This document shows, one piece after another, positions 56,901 to 64,000 of a DNA stretch of 64,000 nucleotides (its first letter is position 1; every line of letters begins with the position of its first letter). The position numbers and the translations under genes were made by a program. The DNA is from Hyposmocoma kahamanoa (taxonomy: Eukaryota; Arthropoda; Insecta; Lepidoptera; Cosmopterigidae): NCBI RefSeq assembly GCF_003589595.1, contig NW_020654810.1, forward strand, positions 22,676,056 to 22,740,055, written 5' to 3'. The notes under the pieces were generated by a model that saw only the letters and a program-made list of their open reading frames with translations, was not told the origin of the DNA and ran no database searches.

Positions 56901-59696
56901 CGAACTCCAAACCATGTTGACAAAATTAGCAGTAAAACAGCCCCGACTCATGAATCGATCTTCACCATTATTGCTCCACGACGACGCGAGACCTCACACA
57001 GCACGAGAAACCATTTTGACCCTTCAGGAACTGCAGTTAGAAACCATTCGTCATCCTCCGTATTCACCAGACCTTGCTCCAACGGACTACCATTTTTTTC
57101 GTGATTTGGACAATTATCTACGTGACAAGAAGTTTTCTTCCCAGGAGGCAGTACAAAATGCTTTCACAGTTTGTGCAGTCTAGATCGTCGGAGTTCTATC
57201 GCAAAGGCATTAATAACCTTCCCATTAGATGGCAGCAATGTATAGATAATAATGGCAACTATTTTGATTAAATAAATTTGTTAAAAATTTAAAAAATAAA
57301 CAATTTAGATTTTCAGTACAAATCGGCAATTTCATACTTTAACCCCTATTACTTATGTATGAAAACCTTTTTTGAAGTAGTGTCGAAATCTCGTTTTTTT
57401 CCAGGATTTTCGAGACCGTACCGAGTTTCGGTATTCTTTTCCGGGATGCGGAAATGCAGCGAGATTGAACGTACTAATCAAAACACTATTCATATGATTT
57501 TTCATAGATGGCGCTATAGCAAAAAAGTCGTTAAAAATGATCAAACAAGGATCTATAACAAGTAAAGAAAAATTCGTAAAGTCTGCTGGTTCGTTCCGCT
57601 CAGTGGAGAGAGCGTCAGCCACGGTATGCTGAAGGCGCTGGTTCGATTCCAGTCGGATCGAACGAATTTTTCTTAGTTTTCGATCTTTGTATTAACAATT
57701 ATAACAAACTACTAACCTAATTTCACAAAAATAAATGAATTTCATGATAGTAAAACATCTTGATTTTCAATGAACTTAATCATTACTAATCATATTATGT
57801 TTCTGCAAAATTTTATTTCTCTCAGTCTATACCACTGTTAAATACTTTCTTTATTATTATTATTATTTACATTTATATTTAGGTTTAGTTCACTCACGTT
57901 ATTATGTATTTTAAATAGTTTTAAGGGGATGCCCTCATAGCCAAAGCTCAACAAATAAAAAAAATCATAAACTAACATTATAACTGTTGACAACAACTAC
58001 AATTCAAAATTTTTGCCAAAATTGGCAACCAAGCATTTGTCATTTTGCTTCATCTAAAAAAAAACAGACTATAGGCATGCCCAGAGTTTAATTCCTTGTA
58101 GGATGAATTTAGGAAACTTCTACCCAGAATCTATATTTTCGCTACTGGTACTTACAGCAGATGAAGTTCTTCAGTTAAGGGCCATGTAACTGTTGCGATA
58201 GTCCAGCACATAAACAAAAGTGTACTCAACATAAAATTAAAAGGAATTACTTTACCTTTGCACAACTCCAGTGACTGTACTGTTATAATTGCTAGTGATA
58301 GGGTTGCCCAATGGCTTTACCAAACCCCGGATCACCACATACGGAATGGTGTTATTCGGGAACTTGCTGATCTCTTTTGATAGTGTTCCATCTATATCCA
58401 GCACTGGTGCGCTCTGGAAAAACAATGTAATAAATAGATGCCCCGAGAATAGATCTCGCATACATACTTGGTAGTTGGTGTAACGGACTGTTGTCCGCAA
58501 CAGCCTACCTACCCCAAATTTTTAATGTACCTAAGTGATTTCTCGAAACCCAAATAAATCCTGGACAAGCAAATGTAGTCGTAGGCAGTCTCCGCTTCTG
58601 TCTCTGTTTATCAAAGTTTAGGTAAATAAACTACCTATTCCAATCACTGGTTATGAATGACGGTACCACAAAAACTCAGACAATGTAGAAAAACAAGTCA
58701 CTGACCCGACCTTAGACAGTTTAGTGATGGTAATCACTAAACTACAAATTGATAAATTAATTGATTGAATAGATTTGTTCAATTGAGTCATACTAGCGAT
58801 TTTTCCTACATAACTTATTAAGCATATTTAAAATTTCCCAAATTTTAAGTCCTCCTTCAAATTCTTAAACTCAGATTACTCATTCGATTGCAATTGAAAT
58901 ATTTGATTTACTAATCAGTTATAAAAACTTTATTTGAATTAACCGAATGTTTTTCTCATACAGCACTATGCAACCACAGACAAGTCGTAGATGTATATAT
59001 GAAAAATAACCTCACTTTTGGACTACCATTTTTCAAATACAATTTTACAATGCTCTTCAAATGAATTTGTTGGAAAAAGTGATGAGATATCAAGTGGAAA
59101 TCTTCGAAATATATGTGAAAGTGTTAATTATTCGATTTATTGAGTGTTTGCTTTAGAATTTCAACCAAACACTGTTTACTTTTTGTTGAAAATGAATTGG
59201 AACAGACTATACCTACATTGACCCAGCCAGGGATCAAGAATCTAGAAGCGGTCCCATTTAAATTTAAAGAAAATATTCTACCTCTAAGGATGGCAAACTA
59301 GGGGATGACGGATTTTGCGGTCGGTTTTTTAGTACTTTGTACTGAGATTATAGGTTATAATTTAATAACCAATCTATTTCATCAAATAAAAAACTTGTTA
59401 CAAACAAAAAACGATCTGGACTTTTTTAAAACGTCCCCATTAATATAACAAGGAGAGTTTGGTACATGTTATCTAACAAAATTGAAGTAAATCATTATTA
59501 AAACTGCTAACAAAAATTGCACCGCAGAGACCAATATAATGAGGTTTTATATACATTTTTGCAAGGATTTTACCTGCAAGGCGTTGAGGATATGTTTACA
59601 TTTACTAAGCTGCTTCACGCAAAATCCGAGGATAAGGGAATCTATCCCCAAGATCACGGTTTCTCCGATCACCTCCGAGAGGAAGTCCATACTCAT
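41824..59696 (-). CDS. MUL1: MUL1, mitochondrial E3 ubiquitin ligase 1 (6 coding exons)
   Basis: CDS on the minus strand joins 59574-59696, 58256-58413, 52659-52816, 51717-51990, 44425-44632 and 41824-41943; 346 codons plus stop (human about 352). All introns have GT/AG ends and consistent phases. Family role: outer-mitochondrial-membrane RING ligase (MULAN/MAPL) acting on mitofusin and other targets by ubiquitin and SUMO transfer. Visible: N-terminal membrane segment (about 9-27, [14 protein letters not shown]), the intermembrane domain with [29 protein letters not shown] and [15 protein letters not shown], a second membrane segment (239-260) followed by KRRRRK, and a cytosolic RING with ligands Cys298, Cys301, Cys313, His315, Cys319, Cys322, Cys330, Cys333. 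Introns hold a mariner transposon and many MITEs. Alignment with human MUL1 is from memory. Confidence 0.94.
42700..42960 (+). repeat. Dispersed repeat family C (MUL1 intron 5)
   Basis: Nearly complete copy from 'gtactaaaaaaaccgacctc' to 'ttttttgaagtcggttaaaa'. Confidence 0.8.
42961..43726. other. MUL1 intron 5, nothing recognised
   Basis: AT-rich, with one GC-richer patch at about 43390-43490 that matches nothing else here. Confidence 0.45.
43727..44368. repeat. Long-armed palindromic element, family L
   Basis: Arms of about 270 bp. The outer left arm is 'atggggaaatacgaaaccat', 'agaagatacaagaaaact', 'ttggcatagtcaattttttg', 'gagttgtccataaaaatgaa'. The right arm returns inverted ('ttcttgtatcttctatgatt'-like, 'cccatac'). 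No coding capacity. A half copy lies at 44978-45318. Confidence 0.85.
44425..44632 (-). CDS. MUL1: MUL1 coding exon 5 (residues 238-307)
   Basis: Acceptor ttttcag, membrane segment [20 protein letters not shown].., basic KRRRRK, coiled charged region, first RING cysteine pair CVVC, ends ENPKE, donor GTAAGT, phase 0. Confidence 0.95.
44755..45775. mobile_element. TIR element (family I) carrying half of an L palindrome
   Basis: Inverted ends of about 130 bp. Left (from about 44755): 'tcttcaagatgacctgatca', 'gcataaggattagatc', 'accatttctgcagaaagact', 'aatgacttggtag', 'aaaacgactag'. Right (about 45620-45775): the same blocks inverted. The interior 44978-45318 matches one arm of family L. Lies in MUL1 intron 4. 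Confidence 0.78.
44978..45318 (+). repeat. Family L half copy nested in family I
   Basis: Runs 'tatggggaaatacgaaacca' to 'gagtctattagcattaaaaa' with few differences from 43735-44075, and without the return arm. Confidence 0.85.
45877..45995. repeat. Short TIR/hairpin element
   Basis: Inverted ends GGGCTAGCACGATA / TTGTGCTAGCCCC around GCGCGAC..GCGCGAG motifs. Confidence 0.65.
46141..46363. repeat. MITE with 46-bp inverted ends
   Basis: Left GATATCGACTGTGAACTGGC then AATCGGTACTATCACAATTT. The right end is the inverse with four or five mismatches. 223 bp, AT-rich core. Confidence 0.82.
46467..46750 (-). mobile_element. hAT-like MITE, family F copy 3
   Basis: TIRs CATTGACTTACAA / TTGTAAGTCAATG. 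Flanks GGCACCAA (46459-46466) and GGCATCAA (46751-46758), 7 of 8 identical. Interior is close to copy 1 in reverse complement. Lies in MUL1 intron 4. Confidence 0.87.
46915..47150 (+). repeat. Dispersed repeat family A
   Basis: 'agctccttgtgaaagaattc', 'gaaattacagtcacatgaga' and 'ggcgcagtggcccacagaac', ending near 'gttgacaggcgtgtcgctta'. Confidence 0.75.
47160..48290. other. MUL1 intron 4, nothing recognised
   Basis: AT-rich. The 100-codon plus-strand ORF at 47753-48055 is Asn/Phe/Ile-rich and looks like chance. Confidence 0.45.
48295..48545 (+). repeat. Retroelement 3' end, family M copy 1
   Basis: 'gttgaaacccagcgtcacag', 'agatccttttgcagacgcca', 'cacatgtcagtatagtatta', 'ttataatgtggcgttacaa' are shared with the insert at 61312-61555. 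Class probably LINE 3' UTR. Confidence 0.6.
48844..49281. repeat. TIR element interrupted by a SINE B copy
   Basis: Inverted ends CTAAAGTGACCATA / TATGGTCACGTTAG, each followed inward by an 'agcggga'/'ccgctc' block. The SINE B part (about 48935-49055) is 'gccggatcgaaagaattttt', 'gtataataattataacaaat', 'ttggagtaatttcac'. Confidence 0.65.
49290..49942 (+). mobile_element. GC-rich retroelement with 9-bp target duplication
   Basis: A 653-bp block, strongly GC-rich against its surroundings, ends in GGTAATAAAATAAAAAAA. It is flanked by the direct repeat GGTATAACC (49281-49289 and 49943-49951). The A-rich tail plus duplication shows retrotransposition. Frames are open on both strands because of base composition, not evident proteins. 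Probably the 3' UTR of a 5'-truncated LINE, possibly R1-like; a SINE is the alternative. Confidence 0.7.
50120..50445 (+). repeat. Dispersed repeat family A with CTCGTA expansion
   Basis: Head 'aagctccttgtgaaagagtt', then several CTCGTA/CTCGTCGTA units (50150-50185), then the usual body. A short duplicated block, 'ccatcccatcagtgcccatg' with two 'agatctt', lies near 50330-50365. Confidence 0.75.
50500..50541. repeat. Perfect 17-bp hairpin
   Basis: TTGACCAATCAGGAGCT and its exact inverse around an 8-base spacer gcgacttt. Each arm contains a CCAAT-type box (GACCAATCAG). Confidence 0.9.
50560..51390. other. MUL1 intron 4, nothing certain
   Basis: A Ser/Asp/His-rich frame near 50990-51062 ([18 protein letters not shown]) may be a scrap of a transposon ORF, but I cannot assign it. 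Confidence 0.35.
51395..51560 (-). repeat. Repeat family A, internally deleted copy
   Basis: Both ends of family A are present ('gatatcaagcaacgtaacgg..gtcatgcgcc' and 'ttctcgaggagctctactga') with part of the middle missing. Confidence 0.65.
51717..51990 (-). CDS. MUL1: MUL1 coding exon 4 (residues 147-238)
   Basis: Acceptor aaacag, [20 protein letters not shown].., [36 protein letters not shown], ending SSRDFL plus a split Arg codon, donor GTAAGC. Confidence 0.95.
51995..52655. other. MUL1 intron 3
   Basis: 667-bp intron. The part at 52390-52570 is CpG-rich (gcgacgcgacaagg.., gaagcggggagg) unlike its surroundings and probably an old repeat; no match found here. Confidence 0.4.
52659..52816 (-). 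CDS. MUL1: MUL1 coding exon 3 (residues 94-147)
   Basis: Acceptor cttgcag, [37 protein letters not shown].. to AAELL, donor GTAAGT. Confidence 0.94.
52940..53035 (-). repeat. Repeat family A fragment
   Basis: 'tgacggacaaactcttttac' type head ('ccggacaaactcttttacaa', 'ggaactctaacgctacc') with a diverged start. 124 bp from MUL1 exon 3. Confidence 0.5.
53040..53960. other. MUL1 intron 2, nothing recognised
   Basis: AT-rich intronic sequence. Confidence 0.45.
53968..54360 (+). mobile_element. Jockey-like reverse transcriptase C-terminal relic
   Basis: [20 protein letters not shown].., a frameshift near 54035, then [44 protein letters not shown] and [13 protein letters not shown]. This is the region after the catalytic domain in Jockey-clade LINEs of insects. 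5'-truncated and broken. Confidence 0.78.
54700..55400 (-). mobile_element. LINE RNase H-end relic interrupted by a MITE
   Basis: On the minus strand 55391-55217 reads [39 protein letters not shown] and [12 protein letters not shown], the C-terminal RNase H and Cys/His segment of R1- or Jockey-type ORF2. The relic apparently continues from 54858 downwards (NGRTKFHTG). A 352-bp MITE separates the halves. Confidence 0.72.
54862..55213. mobile_element. PIF/Harbinger-like MITE with TTA TSD
   Basis: Ends GGGCGCG / CGCGCCC, with inward similarity through CATTAT and repeated 'cgacagtcgt', 'ctgtcgt' words. Flanked by TTA at 54859-54861 and 55214-55216, the target duplication of PIF/Harbinger elements. 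Inserted in a LINE relic. Confidence 0.78.
55410..56069. other. MUL1 intron 2, AT-rich
   Basis: Only the hairpin at 55761-55800 stands out. Confidence 0.5.
55761..55800. repeat. Perfect 17-bp AT-rich hairpin
   Basis: TTATTTATGTAGTTATA and its exact inverse around agtagt. Possibly a decayed or very short fold-back element. Confidence 0.85.
56070..57346 (+). mobile_element. Mariner transposon, nearly full length, one frameshift
   Basis: The element is 1277 bp, flanked by TA on both sides (56068-56069 and 57347-57348). Inverted ends start GGGGTTAAAGTATGAAATTG and match for 23 bp. The size is typical of mariners. It lies in MUL1 intron 2 in the opposite orientation to the gene. Confidence 0.95.
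56254..57271 (+). pseudogene. Mariner transposase, frameshifted near the C-terminus
   Basis: The frame is open from ATG 56254 for 309 codons to TAG at 57181-57183. It has an N-terminal HTH region (about 1-110), the linker motif WVPHDL (114-119), and the catalytic triad D151 (CDEKW), D243 (LHDDARPH) and D278 ([11 protein letters not shown]), with 34 residues between the last two (DD34D). The expected last 35-40 residues ([11 protein letters not shown].. to NGNYFD, TAA at 57269-57271) continue in another frame, so one small indel near 57160 broke the gene. Resemblance to SETMAR/Hsmar1-type transposase places it near the cecropia subfamily, from memory. Only one copy is seen here. Confidence 0.93.
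57560..57770 (+). mobile_element. SINE family B, full-length-like copy
   Basis: tRNA-like head ('ggttcgttccgctcagtgga', 'gcgctggttcgattccagtc'), then 'ggatcgaacgaatttttctt', 'gatctttgtattaacaatta', 'ctaatttcacaaaa'. Best B copy on the plus strand. Confidence 0.8.
57985..58078 (+). repeat. Family K right-end fragment
   Basis: 'tttgccaaaattggcaacca', 'gtcattttgcttcatc', 'aaaaaacagactatag' match the K terminus. Confidence 0.45.
58256..58413 (-). CDS. MUL1: MUL1 coding exon 2 (residues 42-94)
   Basis: Acceptor tttccag, [20 protein letters not shown].., ending TGVVQ plus a split Arg codon, donor GTAAAG. The GVIQRLT motif across this junction is highly conserved. Confidence 0.94.
58515..59235. 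other. MUL1 intron 1, nothing recognised
   Basis: AT-rich intronic sequence. Confidence 0.45.
59240..59345 (-). repeat. Repeat family C fragment
   Basis: 'ggtcccatttaaatttaaag', 'ctacctctaaggatggcaaa' and 'ggtcggttttttagtacttt'; only the central to 5' part. Confidence 0.65.
59574..59696 (-). CDS. MUL1: MUL1 coding exon 1 (residues 1-41)
   Basis: ATG at 59694-59696. [20 protein letters not shown] then [21 protein letters not shown], donor GTAAAA, phase 0. A hydrophobic segment suits the N-terminal outer-membrane anchor. A second ATG two codons on is an alternative start. Confidence 0.85.
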
Positions 59697-60950
59697 TTTG
59701 ATTAATTTAAAACGACACAATGTACAATTGAAGCCATTATTTTGCTATTTTTTTTTCAAATTGAAAGATTTATTGAAATATTTTCGCAATATTCAACAAA
59801 ATTGTGCAAACAGTGAAGTAAGACTTTTTTCTGCCTTAAATATTTTGACAGTTACGTTTTGTTACTATACTTTGTTATCAGCTTAATTCGTTTTTTAATA
59901 ACGAAACGTAATGGAGGTTTTTGAGATGTGATTTTAATTCTTATTTTTTTCCAGTGTTTACTGCAGTTCCCAGGTATTTCTCACTTTCAGTGCAAATGCA
60001 AAAGGATATCGCACTAAAGTTCTCACTAACTTTAGACTTTCACTTTGTGAATCCTTGTTTCGTATATTTACTTGACCACGACGATATTAAAAAGAGGGTT
60101 ATGATAGCAGCACCGAATATACTACTTGGCCATAGATTTTATCTCATCAATGGATTCCTCTAGACCCTTGATCGGGGGCCCTTTAGCACATTGGATTCGA
60201 CTACGCTTGTAGTCATTGCAGAATTTGTTTAACAGAAATATATTATGTAGACCAATAGGATTCTCACTCATATCGCAACTTTAACAATAAAGTGACGTAC
60301 TTTTACAAGTAAAATTTTTATGAAACTGACAAAATCAATTAAAAAAATAATTCTTATTCTTCTTTCTGTTTATTGGCGTTGCCCTTGTAGGATTTCGCCA
60401 GTATCAAGTGTTCCGCTAAATATATTTCATCGGTTTCAGTGGTACCAGCTATTCAATCAGTTTTGTGGGGGTACTTTGTTAGAGAGAACAAGCAATTAGA
60501 ACTAATAAAACCTTGTCATATTTGGCACCAGAAAAACGGCATATGAGTGATACCACGTACTTTTTAGTAAATCTATTTTGTGGTTTTAGTTGGTAAGTAA
60601 TATGTTTACTTCAATACGTTTGTATGTACGTTTCTTAAACTTATATATATAAGTTAACGCGTATCTATAAAGAAATTACAAATTGCGCAGGGTAGGCAGT
60701 GACCACAAAACAATAAATTCAATAGAAGTGCTTAGTGGGTGATACGCGTGCCAACTGATCAGTCCGCCATCTTCACTTGTGCGTACAGGTTGTCTAATTT
60801 TATTAGAACCATGTGTATAGTGGCTGTAGATTGGATATACTTTTTTGGTAAATCTTATACATATATCTTAAGATCATCGGCGAATAAAGAAAATTTACAA
60901 TATCTGATATGATTGTATATGTCATAAACTTAGAGGGAGAATAAGTCATA
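59697..60950. other. Region between MUL1 and DHX8
   Basis: Should hold the MUL1 5' UTR and promoter. The 80-codon plus-strand ORF at 59921-60163 has no recognisable family features. Nothing else identified. Confidence 0.4.
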
Positions 60951-61008
60951 AACAACATACGCACACAGTCCCGCACTAGGGAAACAATGTGTCGCGGGTG
61001 CCATGGAC

Positions 61009-61249
61009 ACATCGCACCCCTCATGAAAGAATGGCTTAAGTGGAGTTAAATAAAAAATGTTTATTGCTCCATTAGTCATACACAAAAATAACATCCTCTC
61101 CAATTCTTGTGACTCTATCTAAATTATATTAGTCGATAGAGTTACAAAAATTGGAGAAGATGTGGGTTATATTTTTCTGTATTTATTGGAGTAATAAACG
61201 TTTTTCACGTGACTCCACTTATGCCATTCTTCCATGAGGGGTGCGACAT
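61009..61249. repeat. Palindromic family E, complete copy
   Basis: Ends TCGCACCCCTCATG / CATGAGGGGTGCGA, arms of about 115 bp meeting at 'ctatctaaattatattagtcgatag'. 241 bp. Best E copy for defining the family. Inserted in SINE S1. Confidence 0.9.
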
Positions 61250-61311
61250 AGACAACCACAAATTACACCCAAACTCACAAGAGAAATAAATGTGGGCAAT
61301 CACTCACTCGG

Positions 61312-61555
61312 CTAGGGCCCATTGAAAACCAGCGTCACAACCTAGCCCTGTGACTTTAGCTGAATGGGATCCTTTTGTACACGCCACAGCCACGCACGCA
61401 CACATGTCAGTATAGTATTATGTAACCTGTTGTTGAAATGTTTTTACGCTGTTCTTTGTGTTATTTCTGTTCTAGTTATATTAGTCTTTGCTTTTGTATT
61501 TTTTTTTATAATGTGGCGTTACAATAAATGGTTTCTATTTCTATTTCAATACAAG
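61312..61555 (+). repeat. Retroelement 3' end, family M copy 2
   Basis: 'cattgaaaaccagcgtcaca', 'gggatccttttgtacacgcc', 'cacatgtcagtatagtatta', 'tataatgtggcgttacaata', then AATGGTTTCTATTTCTATTTC tail. Inserted in SINE S1. Confidence 0.72.
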
Positions 61556-62085
61556 TATTTCTCCCGGCCCGGGAATCGAACCTGGGACATCTGCGTGGCA
61601 GTCCGGCATGGTAACTGTTCGGCCACAGAGGCAGTTTATTAGCAAGGTAATTAAATCTTATACCGCTGCAATATGGTCGACTTTTTTTGGAGAACGTCTT
61701 TCAGTTATTGCCGCTAGATGGTAGCACATTGAATGAAACTATTTTTTAGAAACTACGACCAAGTGACTTTTGGCGTCTTCTGGTAATCGAAACTTAGGGC
61801 CCTTCCCATTGTTAATAGGTCAATGGCCCTTCCATTGTCTTTTTCAAGAGGTTCCTAACAAACCTGAATGAGGTTTGCTGCTCCACAAGCATCAGACTAC
61901 ATACATTATAGTTACATACTTCATTCTTGGTACTTTTAATCTCGCCTTCCTTAAGGACGTTCCAATCGAGATATGTACGTACATACGATGAGGTTCGTCG
62001 ATAAAAATACGAAAAAATAAAACGAATCAAATACAATATTAAAACATAATTTAATCAAATGCCCATACACTTCAACGATTGCACG

Positions 62086-62308
62086 TTAATTCCTCCTTCT
62101 TCGCACTCGCGAGATTCTCCAAGCATTGGGTTCTTCATACTTGTTGTATAACGGCTCCAAGCGTTGGTTCTTCTTGAACTTGGAGAGCTTGGTGGGGTCG
62201 GAGAACTTGAAGAACGCTGGTGCGAACTCGACGAGCCATTTCGGATCGATCGTTGTTACCTCTCGCATGTATTCTTTCGTTGTTTGCACTAGCTCGTGGT
62301 ATATTACC
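62086..62308 (-). CDS. DHX8: DHX8 / PRP22 spliceosomal DEAH helicase, last coding exon (partial gene)
   Basis: On the minus strand, after the acceptor tccacag at 62309, the exon encodes [20 protein letters not shown].., [37 protein letters not shown] and RRRN, with TAA at 62086-62088. This is the C-terminus (end of the OB-fold region) of DHX8, which in human ends NAWRISRAFRRR as I recall. Family role: ATP-dependent release of spliced mRNA from the spliceosome in the nucleus. The first base completes a split codon, expected Trp or similar. The helicase core must lie beyond the right edge, because 62309-64000 shows only intron and repeats. Position on the minus strand and spacing suggest MUL1 is the next gene downstream. 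Confidence 0.92.
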
Positions 62309-62379
62309 CTGTGGACCAACTTTTTGATTATAACAATGTAAAGAATTCTAAAAGTATAATGATAATAATAATCTCAGTA

Positions 62380-62820
62380 CAGAGTACTAAAAAAACCGAC
62401 CTCATAAGTACGTGGCATTATGTCTATTTGCTATGTTTTATTGAAATATCCTTAAATTCGCCACTATACAGGACTTGACACTGGAGATAATAAAAAATCT
62501 GTTCTCACTACTCAAAGAATATTGAGAGAAAAACGCCTTGAATTGTAGAAATAGCAAAATCAACCATTAAAATAATTGCTCCTAAGAAAATTTAGGCGCT
62601 ACTTATAAAAATGAATCTTCATGCGTGAACAGCCACCCTTAGATGTGGATGATTTCATTCAAAATGAAATGGGACCACTATGGAAGTACCCCCTTTCCAA
62701 CAAACAAAGAATCATGAAAATCGGTTCACAAATACCGGAGTTATCGCGTAACATACATACGAAAAAAACATACAGTCGAATTGAGAACCTCCTCCTTTTT
62801 TGAAGTCGGTTAAAAATAAT
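62380..62820 (+). repeat. Repeat family C with internal insertion (DHX8 intron)
   Basis: 5' part 62385-62460 ('gtactaaaaaaaccgacctc', 'attatgtctatttgctatg'), a non-matching stretch, then 62640-62815 ('aaatgaaatgggaccacta', 'aatcggttcacaaataccgg', 'tttttgaagtcggttaaaaa'). Confidence 0.7.
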
Positions 62821-63039
62821 AATAAATATCGACAGACATAAGACTGCAGTACTAATTAATATGTTTTATATATTAAATTATAAATTGAACTTAATAAAAA
62901 TTCATTCAATAAAATAATTTGTAAAACTTAATATAGCGTAAATTGGAATGTTTTTCTTTGTAAAATTAAAAATAAGGTATTTAATTAATAAGTATTGTAA
63001 CTATAGTGAAAAAATAGGGTGGTTTGCATCAATATTAGA

Positions 63040-63170
63040 CATAACTGGTTGAAGAGTGTACCACCTCAGTGAACCGTGACCATGGGACCTGTAAAGGACC
63101 CGAAACGTCGGTTTGTTTGAAAAACAAATATACGAGATTTAAATCCGGAAATAGTTTCATTTCCTAATAA
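63040..63170 (-). repeat. Dispersed repeat family D
   Basis: 'tgaaccgtgaccatgggacc', 'cgaaacgtcggtttgtttga', 'aatccggaaatagtttcatt'. Good copy, apparently near a family end with TAATAATAATAA after it. Confidence 0.75.
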
Positions 63171-63499
63171 TAATAAAGTTGAATAATAATAATTAACTAT
63201 TAATGAATTATATAAGTTGGTTTCTATTATTATCAAAATATGACATAGTTAAATATTTAAACATCGATTTTCGATTTCACTAATCAAGATACAAGATAAT
63301 TATTCGCTGAAAAATGTAGATAACAATGCAGGTCTTATAGTACATTTTATTAGATCGTACAATTCACCAAGACTTGGCACGTGAATATTTTACACAATTG
63401 TTATTTCACGTTTAATGTAGCATGCATTTAAACTTAAATTAACACAATAGCATAAACAGAAAATAGGAAATCATAAATATAACACACAATAGTTAAATT

Positions 63500-63702
63500 T
63501 CTTATTTTATGTTATCAAGTAAAAAATCATCAATATTTAGCATTGAGTAACTAACAAATTATGCAATTTTATTTAAAAATTTTTACAATTTAAGTCTTTA
63601 ACAGCATCCGGTAATTTATTAAATAATTTAGGTGCTAATATGAACGTCGTTCTACTGTAAAATTCCAAATTAGGGCGATGTTTGGGCCGTATTTTTATTT
63701 TT
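63500..63702 (-). mobile_element. Non-LTR reverse transcriptase C-terminal relic
   Basis: Minus strand: IRPKHRPNLEFYSRTTFILA, PKLFNKLPDAVKDLN, stop, then KLHNLLVTQC and further stops. This matches the final segment of CR1/Jockey-like ORF2 proteins (..APKLFNKLP..). Dead fragment in a DHX8 intron. Confidence 0.65.
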
Positions 63703-63930
63703 AACCGACTTCAAAAAAAGGAGGTTTCAATTCGTCTGTATGTTTTTTCTTTGTATGTATGTTACGCGATAACTCCGCCATTTGTGAACCGATTTTGATG
63801 ATTCTTCTTTTGTTGGAAAGAGGGTACCTCAGAAGTGGTCCCATTTAAATTTGAAGGAAATATTCCATTTCTAAGGGTAGTAAACTAAGGGGATGAATGA
63901 CTTTTGAGGTCGGTTTTTTTAACCGGAGGT
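63695..63930 (-). repeat. Dispersed repeat family C
   Basis: 'tttttaaccgacttcaaaaa', 'gttacgcgataactccgcca', 'gttggaaagagggtacctca', 'gaggtcggtttttttaacc'. 5'-truncated relative to 9545-9850. Confidence 0.75.
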
Positions 63931-64000
63931 TAGGTTATATTCCTTGTGTTTCACATAAACACAGGTCTCGTTAATCATGGATGGCAGAGTTAATATCTTC

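Larger units (their letters stand above)
60955..61635 (-). mobile_element. SINE S1 split by two later insertions
   Basis: S1 pieces in order: 60955-61008 (tail side, 'cccgcactagggaaac', 'gcgggtgccatggacaca'), 61250-61311 ('atagacaaccacaaattaca', 'gaaataaatgtgggca') and 61556-61635 (tRNA-like head, 'gggaatcgaacctgggacat', 'gcagtccggcatggtaactg'). The gaps hold a family E palindrome and a family M retroelement end. Confidence 0.85.

Noticed and set aside
56536..56910. Minus-strand ORF of 124 codons
   Set aside because: Antisense of the mariner transposase.
59921..60163. 80-codon plus-strand ORF near the MUL1 promoter
   Set aside because: No recognisable motif and no splice or promoter context.

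Overview
This is a eukaryotic nuclear window, almost certainly from a lepidopteran insect. The reasons are its AT-rich sequence, small phase-consistent exons in long introns with GT/AG borders, and a dense load of short interspersed repeats of types common in moths and butterflies. It is a draft assembly with two 10-N gaps (2837-2846 and 31227-31236). Four conserved single-copy genes can be reconstructed from splice sites, reading phase and recalled family similarity; no database search was run.

Layout. 1-9280: intergenic, with a (CA)n/(CACG)n microsatellite, retroelement fragments and MITE-like repeats. 9281-29625, minus strand: melted/VEPH1, 13 coding exons, 976 codons, PH domain at the C-terminus. 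31859-37511, plus strand: CTU1 (NCS6), the tRNA wobble-uridine 2-thiolation enzyme, 4 coding exons, 459 codons, with an unusually long C-terminal tail. 41824-59696, minus strand: MUL1, a mitochondrial outer-membrane RING E3 ligase, 6 coding exons, 346 codons. 62086-62308, minus strand: last coding exon of the spliceosomal DEAH helicase DHX8/PRP22, which continues beyond the window. melted and CTU1 are divergent, about 2.2 kb apart between start codons. MUL1 and DHX8 are co-oriented, about 2.4 kb apart. The four genes act in unrelated processes (nutrient signalling at membranes, tRNA modification, mitochondrial dynamics and ubiquitination, splicing), and nothing suggests an operon-like unit.

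Nearly all the remaining recognisable sequence is mobile-element debris. It includes a nearly full-length mariner (56070-57346, TA flanks, matching TIRs, DD34D triad, one frameshift), a deletion derivative of a second Tc1/mariner-type element (16772-17704), three hAT-like MITEs with 8-bp target duplications, a PIF/Harbinger-like MITE with TTA duplications, a GC-rich retroelement 3' end with a 9-bp duplication, at least three tRNA-like SINE families, several non-LTR reverse transcriptase relics, and the dispersed families called A, C, D, E, G, H and K here. Several are nested, so relative insertion order can be read. The most notable pattern is that repeats lie within a few bases to about 25 bp of several melted splice sites. 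I saw no tRNA or rRNA gene, CRISPR array, virus, biosynthetic cluster or clearly new gene system.
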